Shown here: positions 53,736 through 62,135 of the stretch, one piece after another
How the letters are laid out: every line of letters begins with the position of its first letter
Numbering within the stretch: the first letter of the stretch is position 1
Source of the DNA: Bacillota bacterium
GTDB lineage: Bacteria > Bacillota > Clostridia > Acetivibrionales > DSM-1351
DNA: 64,000 nt
NCBI GenBank assembly: GCA_023460955.1
Contig: JAEWOH010000034.1
Span: 60,730-124,729 of the forward strand
Direction: 5' to 3'
Program-made: the position numbers and the translations under genes
The notes under the pieces: model-generated
What the model was told of the DNA's origin: nothing
Seen by the model: the letters and a program-made list of their open reading frames with translations, nothing else
Databases searched by the model: none

Positions 53736-55319
53736 CTATACCGTGTCCTCAAGGCAGAATGCTTGATTTTCCGTTACCTTTATTATGGCTTGAGGAATAT
53801 TATCTACTATGTCCATAGCTGTCATTCCGTACTCCCCATGCTTTTGTGCGGCAATATCTCCTGCCAGTCCATGCAGATAAACTCCTGCCACAGCAGCCTC
53901 AACAGCTCCTGCCCCTAGCCCCATCAAAGCTACTATTATGCCTGTCAGGGAGTCACCGCTGCCTGCTGTTGCCATGCCTGAGTTGCCTGTGGGGTTTATG
54001 TACAGCCTTCCTCCGCTGTCTGCAACTATGGTTTTTGCTCCCTTGAGAACAACCGTCACTCCCCACAATCGGGAATATTTCCGTGCTACCTCAAGCCTGT
54101 TCTCCTGTATATGGTCTATGCTTAGCCCTGTCAATCTGGACATTTCTCCCGGATGGGGTGTAATGACCACGTCACCTTTGAACTTTTTAAAAAGCCCTGT
54201 GTCTTTTGTCAGTGCATTAAGTGCATCGGCATCAAGTACAACCGGTACCTCAATTTTTTCAGCAATTGAACTTATAATATAGTATATGCATTCATTAGAA
54301 GAAAGTCCTGGTCCAATGGCTGCTGCATCACATTTTTTTATCAAATCTGAAATGATGTCAATACTATCCGGTCCAAGAATTCCGTCATTTTCCGGAAGAC
54401 CTTTCCCCACAGCCTCGGGCACAACTGACTGGTAGACATTGATTAGACTTTTGGGTGCGGCAATATACACAAGTCCTGAACCGGTTCTCAAAGCAGACTT
54501 TGAAGTCAGGCAGCCCGAACCCGCCATGCCGTGTGACCCGGTTACGACAGCTATTTTACCGCAGCTGCCTTTATTAAAGTCGGCTTTTCTTTTTGGAATA
54601 ATTGATTTTACTACTTGGGAATCTATGAGAAAAGTATTAATATCCAAGTTTTCAATTGCTTCGGAAGGCATTCCGATGCCTTCTATAATAAGTTTACCTG
54701 TAAAATCCGCTCCAGGATAAACAAGCTGTCCTATTTTAGGCAGTTCAAACGTAACAGTTTCATCAGCTTCTATACAGATACCTGAAACCTGACCGGATGC
54801 TGACTCTACTCCTGAGGGTATATCTATGGAAAGTGTATATTTCGAACACTGGTTAATTATTCTTATTATATCCGCAATGTAGCCTTTAATCTCACCTTTA
54901 AACCCTGTTCCGAAGATACCGTCAATAATAACTGCGGCTTTTTCGGCTTCTTCTGTAAATTCTGATAAGTCTGTTTCTTCGTTAATATATCTTATATTTG
55001 CGCCCATTCTTTGGACTATATCAAAATTTAGCCCTGCATCTCCGGTAAGCAGACTCTTCTCAAATAAGCAATAAATGATTATATCAAAGCCCCTGACCAG
55101 CAAATGTCTGGCTGCAGCAAAGGCATCTCCTGCATTGTTGCCTTTCCCCGCTATGAAAATAACTTTCCCGGCAGTTGCCGGACAGCAGCCTACATATTCA
55201 ATCACCTGCTGCACTATTTTCAGCGCTGCATTTTCCATCAGTAATACGCCGGGAATGCCCAGCTTCTCAATGCAATATTTATCTATTTGGCCCATTTGGG
55301 CGCCAGTTACAGCTTTCAT
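53736..55319 (-). CDS. nnr: bifunctional NAD(P)HX epimerase / ADP-dependent NAD(P)HX dehydratase
   Basis: 527 residues repairing hydrated NAD(P)H. N-terminal NnrE (YjeF_N) epimerase domain: MENAALKIVQQVIEY, IAGKGNNAGDAFAAARHL, IIDGIFGTGFKGEIKG, LSIDIPSGVESASG. C-terminal NnrD carbohydrate-kinase-like dehydratase: GKIAVVTGSHGMAGSG, DADALNALTKD, VVITPHPGEMSRLTGL, STGNSGMATAGSGDSLTGI-type ATP site (as NPTGNSGMATAGSGDSLTG). Full length for the fused bacterial enzyme. Downstream gene alr is separated by a promoter region. Confidence 0.95.
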   Translation of the reverse strand: MKAVTGAQMGQIDKYCIEKLGIPGVLLMENAALKIVQQVIEYVGCCPATAGKVIFIAGKGNNAGDAFAAARHLLVRGFDIIIYCLFEKSLLTGDAGLNFDIVQRMGANIRYINEETDLSEFTEEAEKAAVIIDGIFGTGFKGEIKGYIADIIRIINQCSKYTLSIDIPSGVESASGQVSGICIEADETVTFELPKIGQLVYPGADFTGKLIIEGIGMPSEAIENLDINTFLIDSQVVKSIIPKRKADFNKGSCGKIAVVTGSHGMAGSGCLTSKSALRTGSGLVYIAAPKSLINVYQSVVPEAVGKGLPENDGILGPDSIDIISDLIKKCDAAAIGPGLSSNECIYYIISSIAEKIEVPVVLDADALNALTKDTGLFKKFKGDVVITPHPGEMSRLTGLSIDHIQENRLEVARKYSRLWGVTVVLKGAKTIVADSGGRLYINPTGNSGMATAGSGDSLTGIIVALMGLGAGAVEAAVAGVYLHGLAGDIAAQKHGEYGMTAMDIVDNIPQAIIKVTENQAFCLEDTV

Positions 55320-55366
55320 TTGTGTTATCCTTTCAGTATTTCAGTAGCTAAGAAGTATCACTTCTA

Positions 55367-55999
55367 CTATTCTTTGCCACTGAAATATACTTCATCCAGC
55401 TTTTGAAGCTGGTCCCCTCCCAGTAAATCATGGAAGTAGGAATAGGTATCGGTGTCATCCTGAGCTCTAAGTTCTCTCTCATCAACCAATTTTATAAGTT
55501 TTTCCTTCGTCTCTGCTATTTCCTTATCCAGTTCTGCAACTCTTCGCTGGTTTTCCCTTATTGAAAAGTACACAATTTTTACAGTCTGCTCGAGAAGATC
55601 AAGATTGGCCTGTCTTATTTCTTTAGGAATATTTGAAAGTCTCTCTTCAATCTCGGTCAGCCTATTATTTATTCCCAAAATTTGCTTCTCGCATTCCTGC
55701 ATGGCAGACTGTGCTTCCTGATTATTATTGTCAAAAACCTCTGTAGTAAGCTTTATAATATTGTCCATGCAATCTTTCTTTTTGACTGCAATTTCTTTAG
55801 ACTCGGCTATAACTCTGGACTGTTCCTTCAGAAGCTCTTTTATCCGATTCTCACATTCAATGATAACTTCTGTTTTAACAATGTTTTTGAATAGGCTGTT
55901 CCACCTCTCATCCAAAGTCAGCAGAGATATGTCATTTTTAATAAGGACCTTTATATCCAATTGGGGCTCAGGTTTTTTTCTGTTAAATAGCTTAAACAT
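55367..55999 (-). CDS. coiled-coil protein of unknown function
   Basis: 210 residues, no membrane segment or signal. Basic start MFKLFNRKKPEP, then long heptad-rich helices (CENRIKELLKEQSRVIAES, EKQILGINNRLTEIEERLS, NQRRVAELDKEIAETKEKL). The C terminus has a conserved-looking TYSYFHDLLGGDQLQKLDEVYF. Ends 47 nt upstream of the Nnr gene on the same strand and may be co-transcribed with it. I do not recognise a function. Confidence 0.65.
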   Translation of the reverse strand: MFKLFNRKKPEPQLDIKVLIKNDISLLTLDERWNSLFKNIVKTEVIIECENRIKELLKEQSRVIAESKEIAVKKKDCMDNIIKLTTEVFDNNNQEAQSAMQECEKQILGINNRLTEIEERLSNIPKEIRQANLDLLEQTVKIVYFSIRENQRRVAELDKEIAETKEKLIKLVDERELRAQDDTDTYSYFHDLLGGDQLQKLDEVYFSGKE

Positions 56000-56306
56000 A
56001 TTTCCTCCACATAGTCCAGCACTTCAGAAATCAATTATCGCATAACAATCCACATCCTGTGTATCTTATGCTCAAATCGGCGTCCTGCCGATAAGTTTAA
56101 TACCAATATTTTCTTCTACTACATTTGTATATCGGAAACATTTCGACTAAACATAATCATTATGTTGGCAATCCGTTATTTTTCTTTTTATGCCTGAAAC
56201 TTGTAATGCAGGAGTCCCGAGGGTATAATTAATTATTGAACTTAATTGTAAATGCAGTCAAGATAAAAATATATCTGTAACACTATCGGTTAAGGAAAGG
56301 TAATCT
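56000..56306. promoter_or_regulatory. divergent intergenic region before the polysaccharide cluster
   Basis: 307 bp without a gene, containing promoters for the coiled-coil gene (-) and the pyruvyl transferase (+). A small hairpin ATCGGC-GTCCT-GCCGAT lies near 56076-56092. A TTGAAC around 56237 lacks a clear -10. AAGGAAAGG precedes the ATG at 56307. Confidence 0.4.
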
Positions 56307-57479
56307 ATGAATAAGTTAATGCTTTATGCACATGCCGGCAGCAAAAACCACGGCTGCGAGGCTATAGTCAGATCAACCCTTAAGATTTTGAACCTGAATA
56401 ATATAAATATATCAATTGCAACCTTCAGGCCCCAAGAGGATATGGATTTTTTGGCTTCCGATTTCAGGCTGAAGCTTATACCATATAAACGCTACGAGGG
56501 TTTTCATCCCGTAAGACTAATAGATGCCGGTCTTAGGAAGCTCAAATTGAAGAAGGATTTACTGTTCTCTTATTCCCAGAAGGAAATTGCAGAAAATATT
56601 GATAAGGATACCCTCTGTCTTTCCATAGGAGGGGATAATTACTGCTACGGTATTCCCAGATGGATATATTATACTAATTCAATTGCAGCAAAAAAAGGCA
56701 GTAAAACAGTTTTCTGGGGCTGTTCAGTAGAACCGGACGCCATTAACTCAGAAATGCTTGAAGATCTTAAGAAATACAGCCTTATTATAGCAAGAGAAAG
56801 TATAACATATCAAGCCTTTGTCGAAAAAGGCCTGACCAATACCATTCTATTGCCTGATCCGGCCTTTACTCTGGATTCCAAATTACTTCCGTTGCCACAG
56901 GGGTTTGCCGAGGGAAACACTATCGGCATCAATGTAAGTCCTCTTATTATGAAAAGTGAGACAAGCGGAGGGATAGTATTTAAAAGCTACACCAGACTTA
57001 TCCAACATATTATAGATACAACTGACAGTCAGATTGTCTTGCTGCCTCATGTTCTTTGGGAGCATGATAATGACATGGTTCCTCTTACAAAGCTTTATGA
57101 AGCCTTTAAAGAAACCGGCAGAGTCATTCTTCTTGGTGACAATTACAATTGCATGGAGCTAAAGGGTTTTATATCCCGTTGCAAGCTGTTTATAGGCGCC
57201 CGGACACATGCCACCATCGCGGCCTATTCCACAGGTGTGCCTACACTTGTTATCGGCTATTCTGTGAAGGCACGGGGTATTGCAAAAGATATATTCGGCG
57301 GTGTTGAAAAGTACCTTCTTCCCGTTCAAAGGCTCCAGCAGGAAGACCAGCTGCTTCAGGCCTATGAGGAGCTGAAGCAGGATGAAAGTGTCATTCGCAA
57401 GCACCTTTCGGAGTTTATGCCAGGATACATTGAGAAGGCATATTCAGCCGGAGATCGTGTAAGAAAGTTGGGAATTTAA
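56307..57479 (+). CDS. polysaccharide pyruvyl transferase family protein
   Basis: 390 residues of the PF04230 family, which transfers pyruvate ketal groups from PEP to sugars of surface polymers. N-terminal MLYAHAGSKNHGCEAIVRSTL, middle LSIGGDNYCYGIPRWIYY, FWGCSVEPD, and C-terminal FISRCKLFIGARTHATIAAYSTGVPTLVIGYSVKARGIA. No membrane segment. First gene of the + strand cluster 56.3-63.8 kb. Some family members are sugar-modifying enzymes with other donors, so exact activity is inferred. Confidence 0.88.
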   Translation: MNKLMLYAHAGSKNHGCEAIVRSTLKILNLNNINISIATFRPQEDMDFLASDFRLKLIPYKRYEGFHPVRLIDAGLRKLKLKKDLLFSYSQKEIAENIDKDTLCLSIGGDNYCYGIPRWIYYTNSIAAKKGSKTVFWGCSVEPDAINSEMLEDLKKYSLIIARESITYQAFVEKGLTNTILLPDPAFTLDSKLLPLPQGFAEGNTIGINVSPLIMKSETSGGIVFKSYTRLIQHIIDTTDSQIVLLPHVLWEHDNDMVPLTKLYEAFKETGRVILLGDNYNCMELKGFISRCKLFIGARTHATIAAYSTGVPTLVIGYSVKARGIAKDIFGGVEKYLLPVQRLQQEDQLLQAYEELKQDESVIRKHLSEFMPGYIEKAYSAGDRVRKLGI

Positions 57480-57527
57480 CATTCCAGTGATTATATTACG
57501 ATATTTTAAGGATTTACAGGTAGACAA

Positions 57528-59051
57528 ATGAAAATAAATGAACTTAAATGGGGCGCTGCCCTTTCTTATACCAATATATTGCTTTCAAACTTAATAAACC
57601 TTGTATTTACTCCCTTTCTGCTTGTGTCTCTGGGCAAGTCGGAATACGGGATATATACGCTTATCGGGGCCTTTGTGGGCTATATGGCTGTTTTGGATTT
57701 CGGACTTGGAAATACCATAACAAGATATGTTGCCAAATACAGGGCAGAAAATGATAAGCAGGGCGAGCAGGGCTTTTTATCTCTTGCCTTTATAATCTAT
57801 GCAGTAATGACTGTTTTAGCTGTAACAATTGGACTGGCCCTGGTTCCTGTACTTCCCTCAATATTTGGCAAGTCACTTACCGCGGACGAGCTGGATACCG
57901 CCCGCAAAATGTTTGAGGTACTGATTATAAATATTGGCCTGACATTGTTTCTTAATGCCTTTACCTCGATAATGTCAGGCTACGAAAAATTTGTTTTTCC
58001 AAGAGCTATGACCATCTTCAGGGTTATTGTCCGTCCGCTGGCCATAATTCTTCTGCTCTTAATGGGCTATAAGGCTCTGGCAATAGTTTTGGTCGATACT
58101 GCGTTAAACATACTGCTTCTGTTTATCAATATGTGGTTTGTTTTTTACAAAATGGGGATAAAAATTAAGTATCGGCATCATAACTGGCCCTTTATCAAGG
58201 AAATTCTGCTGTTCTCGGTTTTTGTATTTATTAATATGATTGTTGACCAGGTATACTGGAGATTGGGTCAGCTTGTTGTGGGTATTTACTATGGAGCTGT
58301 TCCAGTGGCAATTTTTGGTTTGGGAATGCAGTTTCCCGGCTATTATATAAACTTCTCCACAGCAATATCCGGAGTGTTTCTTCCGAGGGCAACACAGCTT
58401 TGCGTTGACAATGCCCCCACCAAGGAACTGGATAATCTGTTTATAAAGACAGGCAGGATTCAGTTTATAGTTATCGGCTTTATATTATCCGGTTTTATTA
58501 TACTGGGGAAACCCTTCGTCTTGTTATGGGCAGGTCCGGACTGTGCCCAGGTGTATTATATAGCTCTTATAGCAATGATACCGTTAACCATTCCTTTAAT
58601 ACAAAATGTAGGAATATCCATACTTCAGGCAAAAAATCTGCACGCTTTCAGATCCATAATGTATTTCTTAATATCACTTGTGAATCTGGGTATAAGCATT
58701 CTTCTAACCAAGGAAATCGGAATAATCGGTGCGGTAATAGGCACCTCTCTGTCCCTTGTAATAGGAAATATTATAATTATAAATATCTATTATCAGAAAA
58801 AAGTCGGTTTGGATATAAAGAGATTTTTCAAGGAAGTATTTTCACGCTTACTACCTGCAATGACTCTAAGTATTATTATAGGCTTTGTTATAATGTTTAT
58901 TCCTGTGGGCGGCTGGGCAGGTCTTCTGGTTAAGGGTATTCTGTTTACCATGGTTTACGGTACAGCAATGTGGCTTATAGGCATGAACTCTTACGAAAAG
59001 GAATTGTTGACCGGTCCTGTAGTAGGGATAATAAAGCGAATTACAAAATGA
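57528..59051 (+). CDS. polysaccharide flippase (Wzx/MATE-like)
   Basis: 507 residues, about 14 hydrophobic segments throughout. N-terminal WGAALSYTNILLSNLINLVFTPFLL and SLGKSEYGIYTLIGAFVGYMAVLDFGLGNTITRYVAKYRAE are typical of polysaccharide-export flippases. It should move lipid-linked oligosaccharide across the membrane for the polymerase at 62136. Weak ribosome site; 48 nt after the pyruvyl transferase gene. Confidence 0.9.
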   Translation: MKINELKWGAALSYTNILLSNLINLVFTPFLLVSLGKSEYGIYTLIGAFVGYMAVLDFGLGNTITRYVAKYRAENDKQGEQGFLSLAFIIYAVMTVLAVTIGLALVPVLPSIFGKSLTADELDTARKMFEVLIINIGLTLFLNAFTSIMSGYEKFVFPRAMTIFRVIVRPLAIILLLLMGYKALAIVLVDTALNILLLFINMWFVFYKMGIKIKYRHHNWPFIKEILLFSVFVFINMIVDQVYWRLGQLVVGIYYGAVPVAIFGLGMQFPGYYINFSTAISGVFLPRATQLCVDNAPTKELDNLFIKTGRIQFIVIGFILSGFIILGKPFVLLWAGPDCAQVYYIALIAMIPLTIPLIQNVGISILQAKNLHAFRSIMYFLISLVNLGISILLTKEIGIIGAVIGTSLSLVIGNIIIINIYYQKKVGLDIKRFFKEVFSRLLPAMTLSIIIGFVIMFIPVGGWAGLLVKGILFTMVYGTAMWLIGMNSYEKELLTGPVVGIIKRITK

Positions 59052-59182
59052 TATAAAATTAATATATCTTGATGCTTAAGCCAATCCTGTTTTATTTTGA
59101 TAGAATTAAAATGAACGTTTATTAATTAAGTGTTTAATAGAAATACTGGCAGCGTCTAATAAATATACCGGAAGGTGCATAA

Positions 59183-60361
59183 ATGATTACTGTTTACGAT
59201 AAAAAGAATAATTGCTACGGCTGCTCCTCCTGTGCGCAAATATGTCCTTCTGGAGCTATAACCTTCAAAGAGGATGAGGAAGGCTTCTCCTATCCTGAAA
59301 TCAATCAGACAAAATGTAACGACTGCAGGTTGTGTAGAAGTTCCTGTCCTATATTTAAGGATATGCCGTCAGCCTCTGAGGCCCTTCCTCAAATATACGC
59401 CATTTGGAATAAAAATGATGATGTCCGCAGTTCCAGTACTTCCGGTGGAGTTTTTTCCGCCTTAGCAAAGAACATAATTGACCAGGGCGGAGTAGTTTTC
59501 GGAGCAGCCTTTGATGATAAAAACAGGGTTAACCATACCGGTGTTGCTTCGGTCGATCAGCTTTGGAAGCTTCAAGGGTCAAAATACACTCAGAGTAATA
59601 TTGGAGATTCATATAAAGGAGCCAGGGCTTTTCTTAAAGAAGGAAGAAAAGTTCTAGTTTCGGGAACTCCCTGCCAAATAAGCGGTTTACATGCTTACCT
59701 TGGAAAAGGTTACGAGAACCTATACACCTGTGACTGTGTTTGTCACGGAGTACCTTCTCCTGGTGTGTTTGAGCTATATAAGGCACATCTTGAAAAAATT
59801 TATCAGTCTGAAATAAAAAGTTTTAATTTTCGTAACAAATCCGGCAGCTGGAAGAACTATAATATAAAAGTAGTTTTTAAAAATGGCAGTCAACATATAA
59901 CTGATTTCAGAGAAGACCCATATATGAGAGGCTTTATAAAAAATATCTATCTGAGACCCTCTTGTCATAGCTGTAAATATGCCTCAGTACAAAGGAATTC
60001 TGATATTACCCTAGGGGATTTCTGGGGAATTGAAAAGTTCAATCCTGCACTTGATGATGACAGAGGAACCTCTCTTATTTTAGCTAATACCTCCAGAGGT
60101 GTTGAATTTCTTGAAGCCTGTAAAGATAACCTGGAAGTTCACAGGGCCGATCTTTCCTCAGCCTCCAGAGAAAATCCCAGTCTTGTGGGGCCATCAAGCC
60201 CAAGTAAAAACCGAGACAGGTTTTTCAGTGCAATGGTTGGTTCGGATTTTGAATCTTTACAGAAAAAGTTTTTACGACCGGACTCTAAGGCCCGACTTGT
60301 AATTAATAAATGTTTGCGTATACCCAAAAAGCTTGTAGGAATGGTTACAGGAAGGAAGTAG
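59183..60361 (+). CDS. F420 hydrogenase beta-subunit-like 4Fe-4S protein
   Basis: 392 residues. Two ferredoxin-type clusters at the N terminus: C11, C14, C17, C21 and C45, C48, C51, C55. Then FrhB-like N- and C-terminal domains (STSGGVFSALAKNII, VSGTPCQISGLHAYLG, CDCVCHGVPSPGVF, FRNKSGSWKNY, SCHSCKYASVQRNSDITLGDFWG). Such proteins occur in many exopolysaccharide clusters next to pyruvyl transferases, probably as redox enzymes acting on a sugar or lipid intermediate; the reaction is not known. Upstream spacing from the flippase is 131 nt. Confidence 0.85.
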   Translation: MITVYDKKNNCYGCSSCAQICPSGAITFKEDEEGFSYPEINQTKCNDCRLCRSSCPIFKDMPSASEALPQIYAIWNKNDDVRSSSTSGGVFSALAKNIIDQGGVVFGAAFDDKNRVNHTGVASVDQLWKLQGSKYTQSNIGDSYKGARAFLKEGRKVLVSGTPCQISGLHAYLGKGYENLYTCDCVCHGVPSPGVFELYKAHLEKIYQSEIKSFNFRNKSGSWKNYNIKVVFKNGSQHITDFREDPYMRGFIKNIYLRPSCHSCKYASVQRNSDITLGDFWGIEKFNPALDDDRGTSLILANTSRGVEFLEACKDNLEVHRADLSSASRENPSLVGPSSPSKNRDRFFSAMVGSDFESLQKKFLRPDSKARLVINKCLRIPKKLVGMVTGRK

Positions 60362-60384
60362 CTTAAGACATCCTCCTAAATTGA

Positions 60385-60402
60385 CATCTCAAAAATGAGA
60401 TG
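60385..60402 (+). other. small intergenic hairpin
   Basis: CATCTCA-AAAA-TGAGATG, a 7-bp stem, between the Fe-S protein and glycosyltransferase genes. No T-run, so probably not a terminator. Confidence 0.3.
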
Positions 60403-60514
60403 CTAAACTAACCATAAATAGCACTGTTTGACAGTATATAGCTATACTGCCTTGTGAATTGGAATACTAAATAAGTTAGTACTAAGCATACTAAACGTAG
60501 GGGGAGAAGATAAA

Positions 60515-61465
60515 ATGAATGCATCACCCTTGGTTTCAGTTATAATACCTATGTATAATACTGCTGACTATATTGAACAAACTGTGAAAAGCGTGCTGTC
60601 TCAGACTTATAATAATTTTGAAATAGTGATTGTGGATGATGGTAGTACTGATAAAGGTGCAGAACTGGTTCTGTCCATGCAGAGAAATGATTCAAGGATT
60701 AAGTATATATTCCAGAAAAATCAAGGCGTTTCAGCTGCAAGGAACAATGGCATTTCAAATTCTTCGGGTGAATATCTGGCGTTTCTGGACAGTGATGATT
60801 TGTGGAAGCCAGAAAAGCTCGAAAAGCAGATCGGCAGAATTCTATCAACAGGTATGGAAGCCTGTTACTGCGGTTACAGGATGTTTTGTGGAGACCAGTT
60901 GGGTAAAACCTTCCCGGAAAGATATTTTGAAGGCAGTATTTTAACAGAGGTAGTTAAGGAACAGGTTTCAGTCTGGACAAGTACTGTTGTTGTAAAGAAA
61001 TCAATTGTTACAGATAATAACTTAAGTTTTAGACCAGGCCTGAACTGGAGCGAGGACATGGAGTTTTTCTGCAAGCTCATGTATATAAGCACGTTTTGCT
61101 GTGTTAAAGAGACACTGGCACTTTACAGGCAGCGGCCTAATTCATTGTCGGTGTCACCGGACAGAGCTCCTGAAATAAGCTTATGGAAGGACTTTTTAAG
61201 CTGGCTTGCTTCGGTTCCGGAAAGTAATAAATATAGTAAACATAAATTGTCTTTAGCGATTGAAAACTACAAACTACCATCAATAGCTATATTCTGTACC
61301 TATCAGAAGCTTCTTTCAGGTACCGGTCCCGACGAGGATTTTATAAAGAAGGTTCCGCCACAATTGGTATATGACTACAAGCCAAGCTTATCTACTACCG
61401 GGCTGAAGCTTATGATAAAAAAGTTATTAATATTGCATAAATATAATTATAAAAACAAGGCATGA
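60515..61465 (+). CDS. family 2 glycosyltransferase
   Basis: 316 residues. GT-A fold: VSVIIPMYNTADYIEQTVKS, FEIVIVDDGSTDKG, GVSAARNNGISNSSGEYLAFLDSDDLW with the D-x-D metal site, and SEDMEFFCKLMY as the likely acceptor-side acidic motif. No membrane segment. AGGGGGAG site before the ATG. Adds a sugar in the local surface polysaccharide; donor and acceptor not predictable. Confidence 0.9.
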   Translation: MNASPLVSVIIPMYNTADYIEQTVKSVLSQTYNNFEIVIVDDGSTDKGAELVLSMQRNDSRIKYIFQKNQGVSAARNNGISNSSGEYLAFLDSDDLWKPEKLEKQIGRILSTGMEACYCGYRMFCGDQLGKTFPERYFEGSILTEVVKEQVSVWTSTVVVKKSIVTDNNLSFRPGLNWSEDMEFFCKLMYISTFCCVKETLALYRQRPNSLSVSPDRAPEISLWKDFLSWLASVPESNKYSKHKLSLAIENYKLPSIAIFCTYQKLLSGTGPDEDFIKKVPPQLVYDYKPSLSTTGLKLMIKKLLILHKYNYKNKA

Positions 61466-61628
61466 TTTCTCAGACTACCTTGTGGCTGATATCGTATAGA
61501 GTATGTGACAAGTATGCATATTACAGGTATAATATTCTTTTGAAGTTATTTCAGAAGAATTAAATAGGGATGACTAAATTCAAGCTTTAGTATTCCTGAA
61601 AAAATACATTTAAGGAGACTAGTTAAAA

Positions 61629-62123
61629 ATGAAAATCATTAATGAAAAGGGAAAATTATTCGGACTAATAAACATTGTAGATTTGAGTATTATTGTTCTG
61701 GTTTTACTTATTGGCTCTGTAGTATTTTTGAAAACCATGGGTAAGGATGTTGGACCCATAACAAGTGAAGAAAGTCTTCAACAAATCACTGTTACTTTCA
61801 GAAGTTCAGTGCGCAGTGATGAACAACTGAAAGCTTTAAAGGAAAAGGATCAGTTGATATCACTGCTTAAGCCGGCTGATGCTTACATTAAAACAGTTGT
61901 TTATAATCCTCTTGAAATACCGATAAATACTGCAGACGGTAAAGCTGTATATTCTATTGACCCTAAAAGGAAAGAACTTGTAGTAACATTTATAATGAAA
62001 ACCAGCAAAGGCAACGGAATAATTAAGCTTGACTCTCAGGAGGTTTCTGTGGGTAAGCAATTCATTCTTAAAACTCGTACCTTTGAATCGACCGGAACTG
62101 TAGAAGCAATAGAATTCAACTAA
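61629..62123 (+). CDS. DUF4330 family membrane-anchored protein
   Basis: 164 residues. N-terminal NEKGKLFGLINIVDLSIIVL leads into one membrane segment (to about residue 36), then an extracellular beta-rich domain (ITVTFRSSVRSDEQLKALKE, VTFIMKTSKGNGIIKLDSQEVSVG). Family DUF4330, function unknown, often found beside polysaccharide genes. Only 12 nt upstream of the polymerase gene, so the two are probably made together. Confidence 0.8.
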   Translation: MKIINEKGKLFGLINIVDLSIIVLVLLIGSVVFLKTMGKDVGPITSEESLQQITVTFRSSVRSDEQLKALKEKDQLISLLKPADAYIKTVVYNPLEIPINTADGKAVYSIDPKRKELVVTFIMKTSKGNGIIKLDSQEVSVGKQFILKTRTFESTGTVEAIEFN

Positions 62124-62135
62124 GGAGGTCATATT

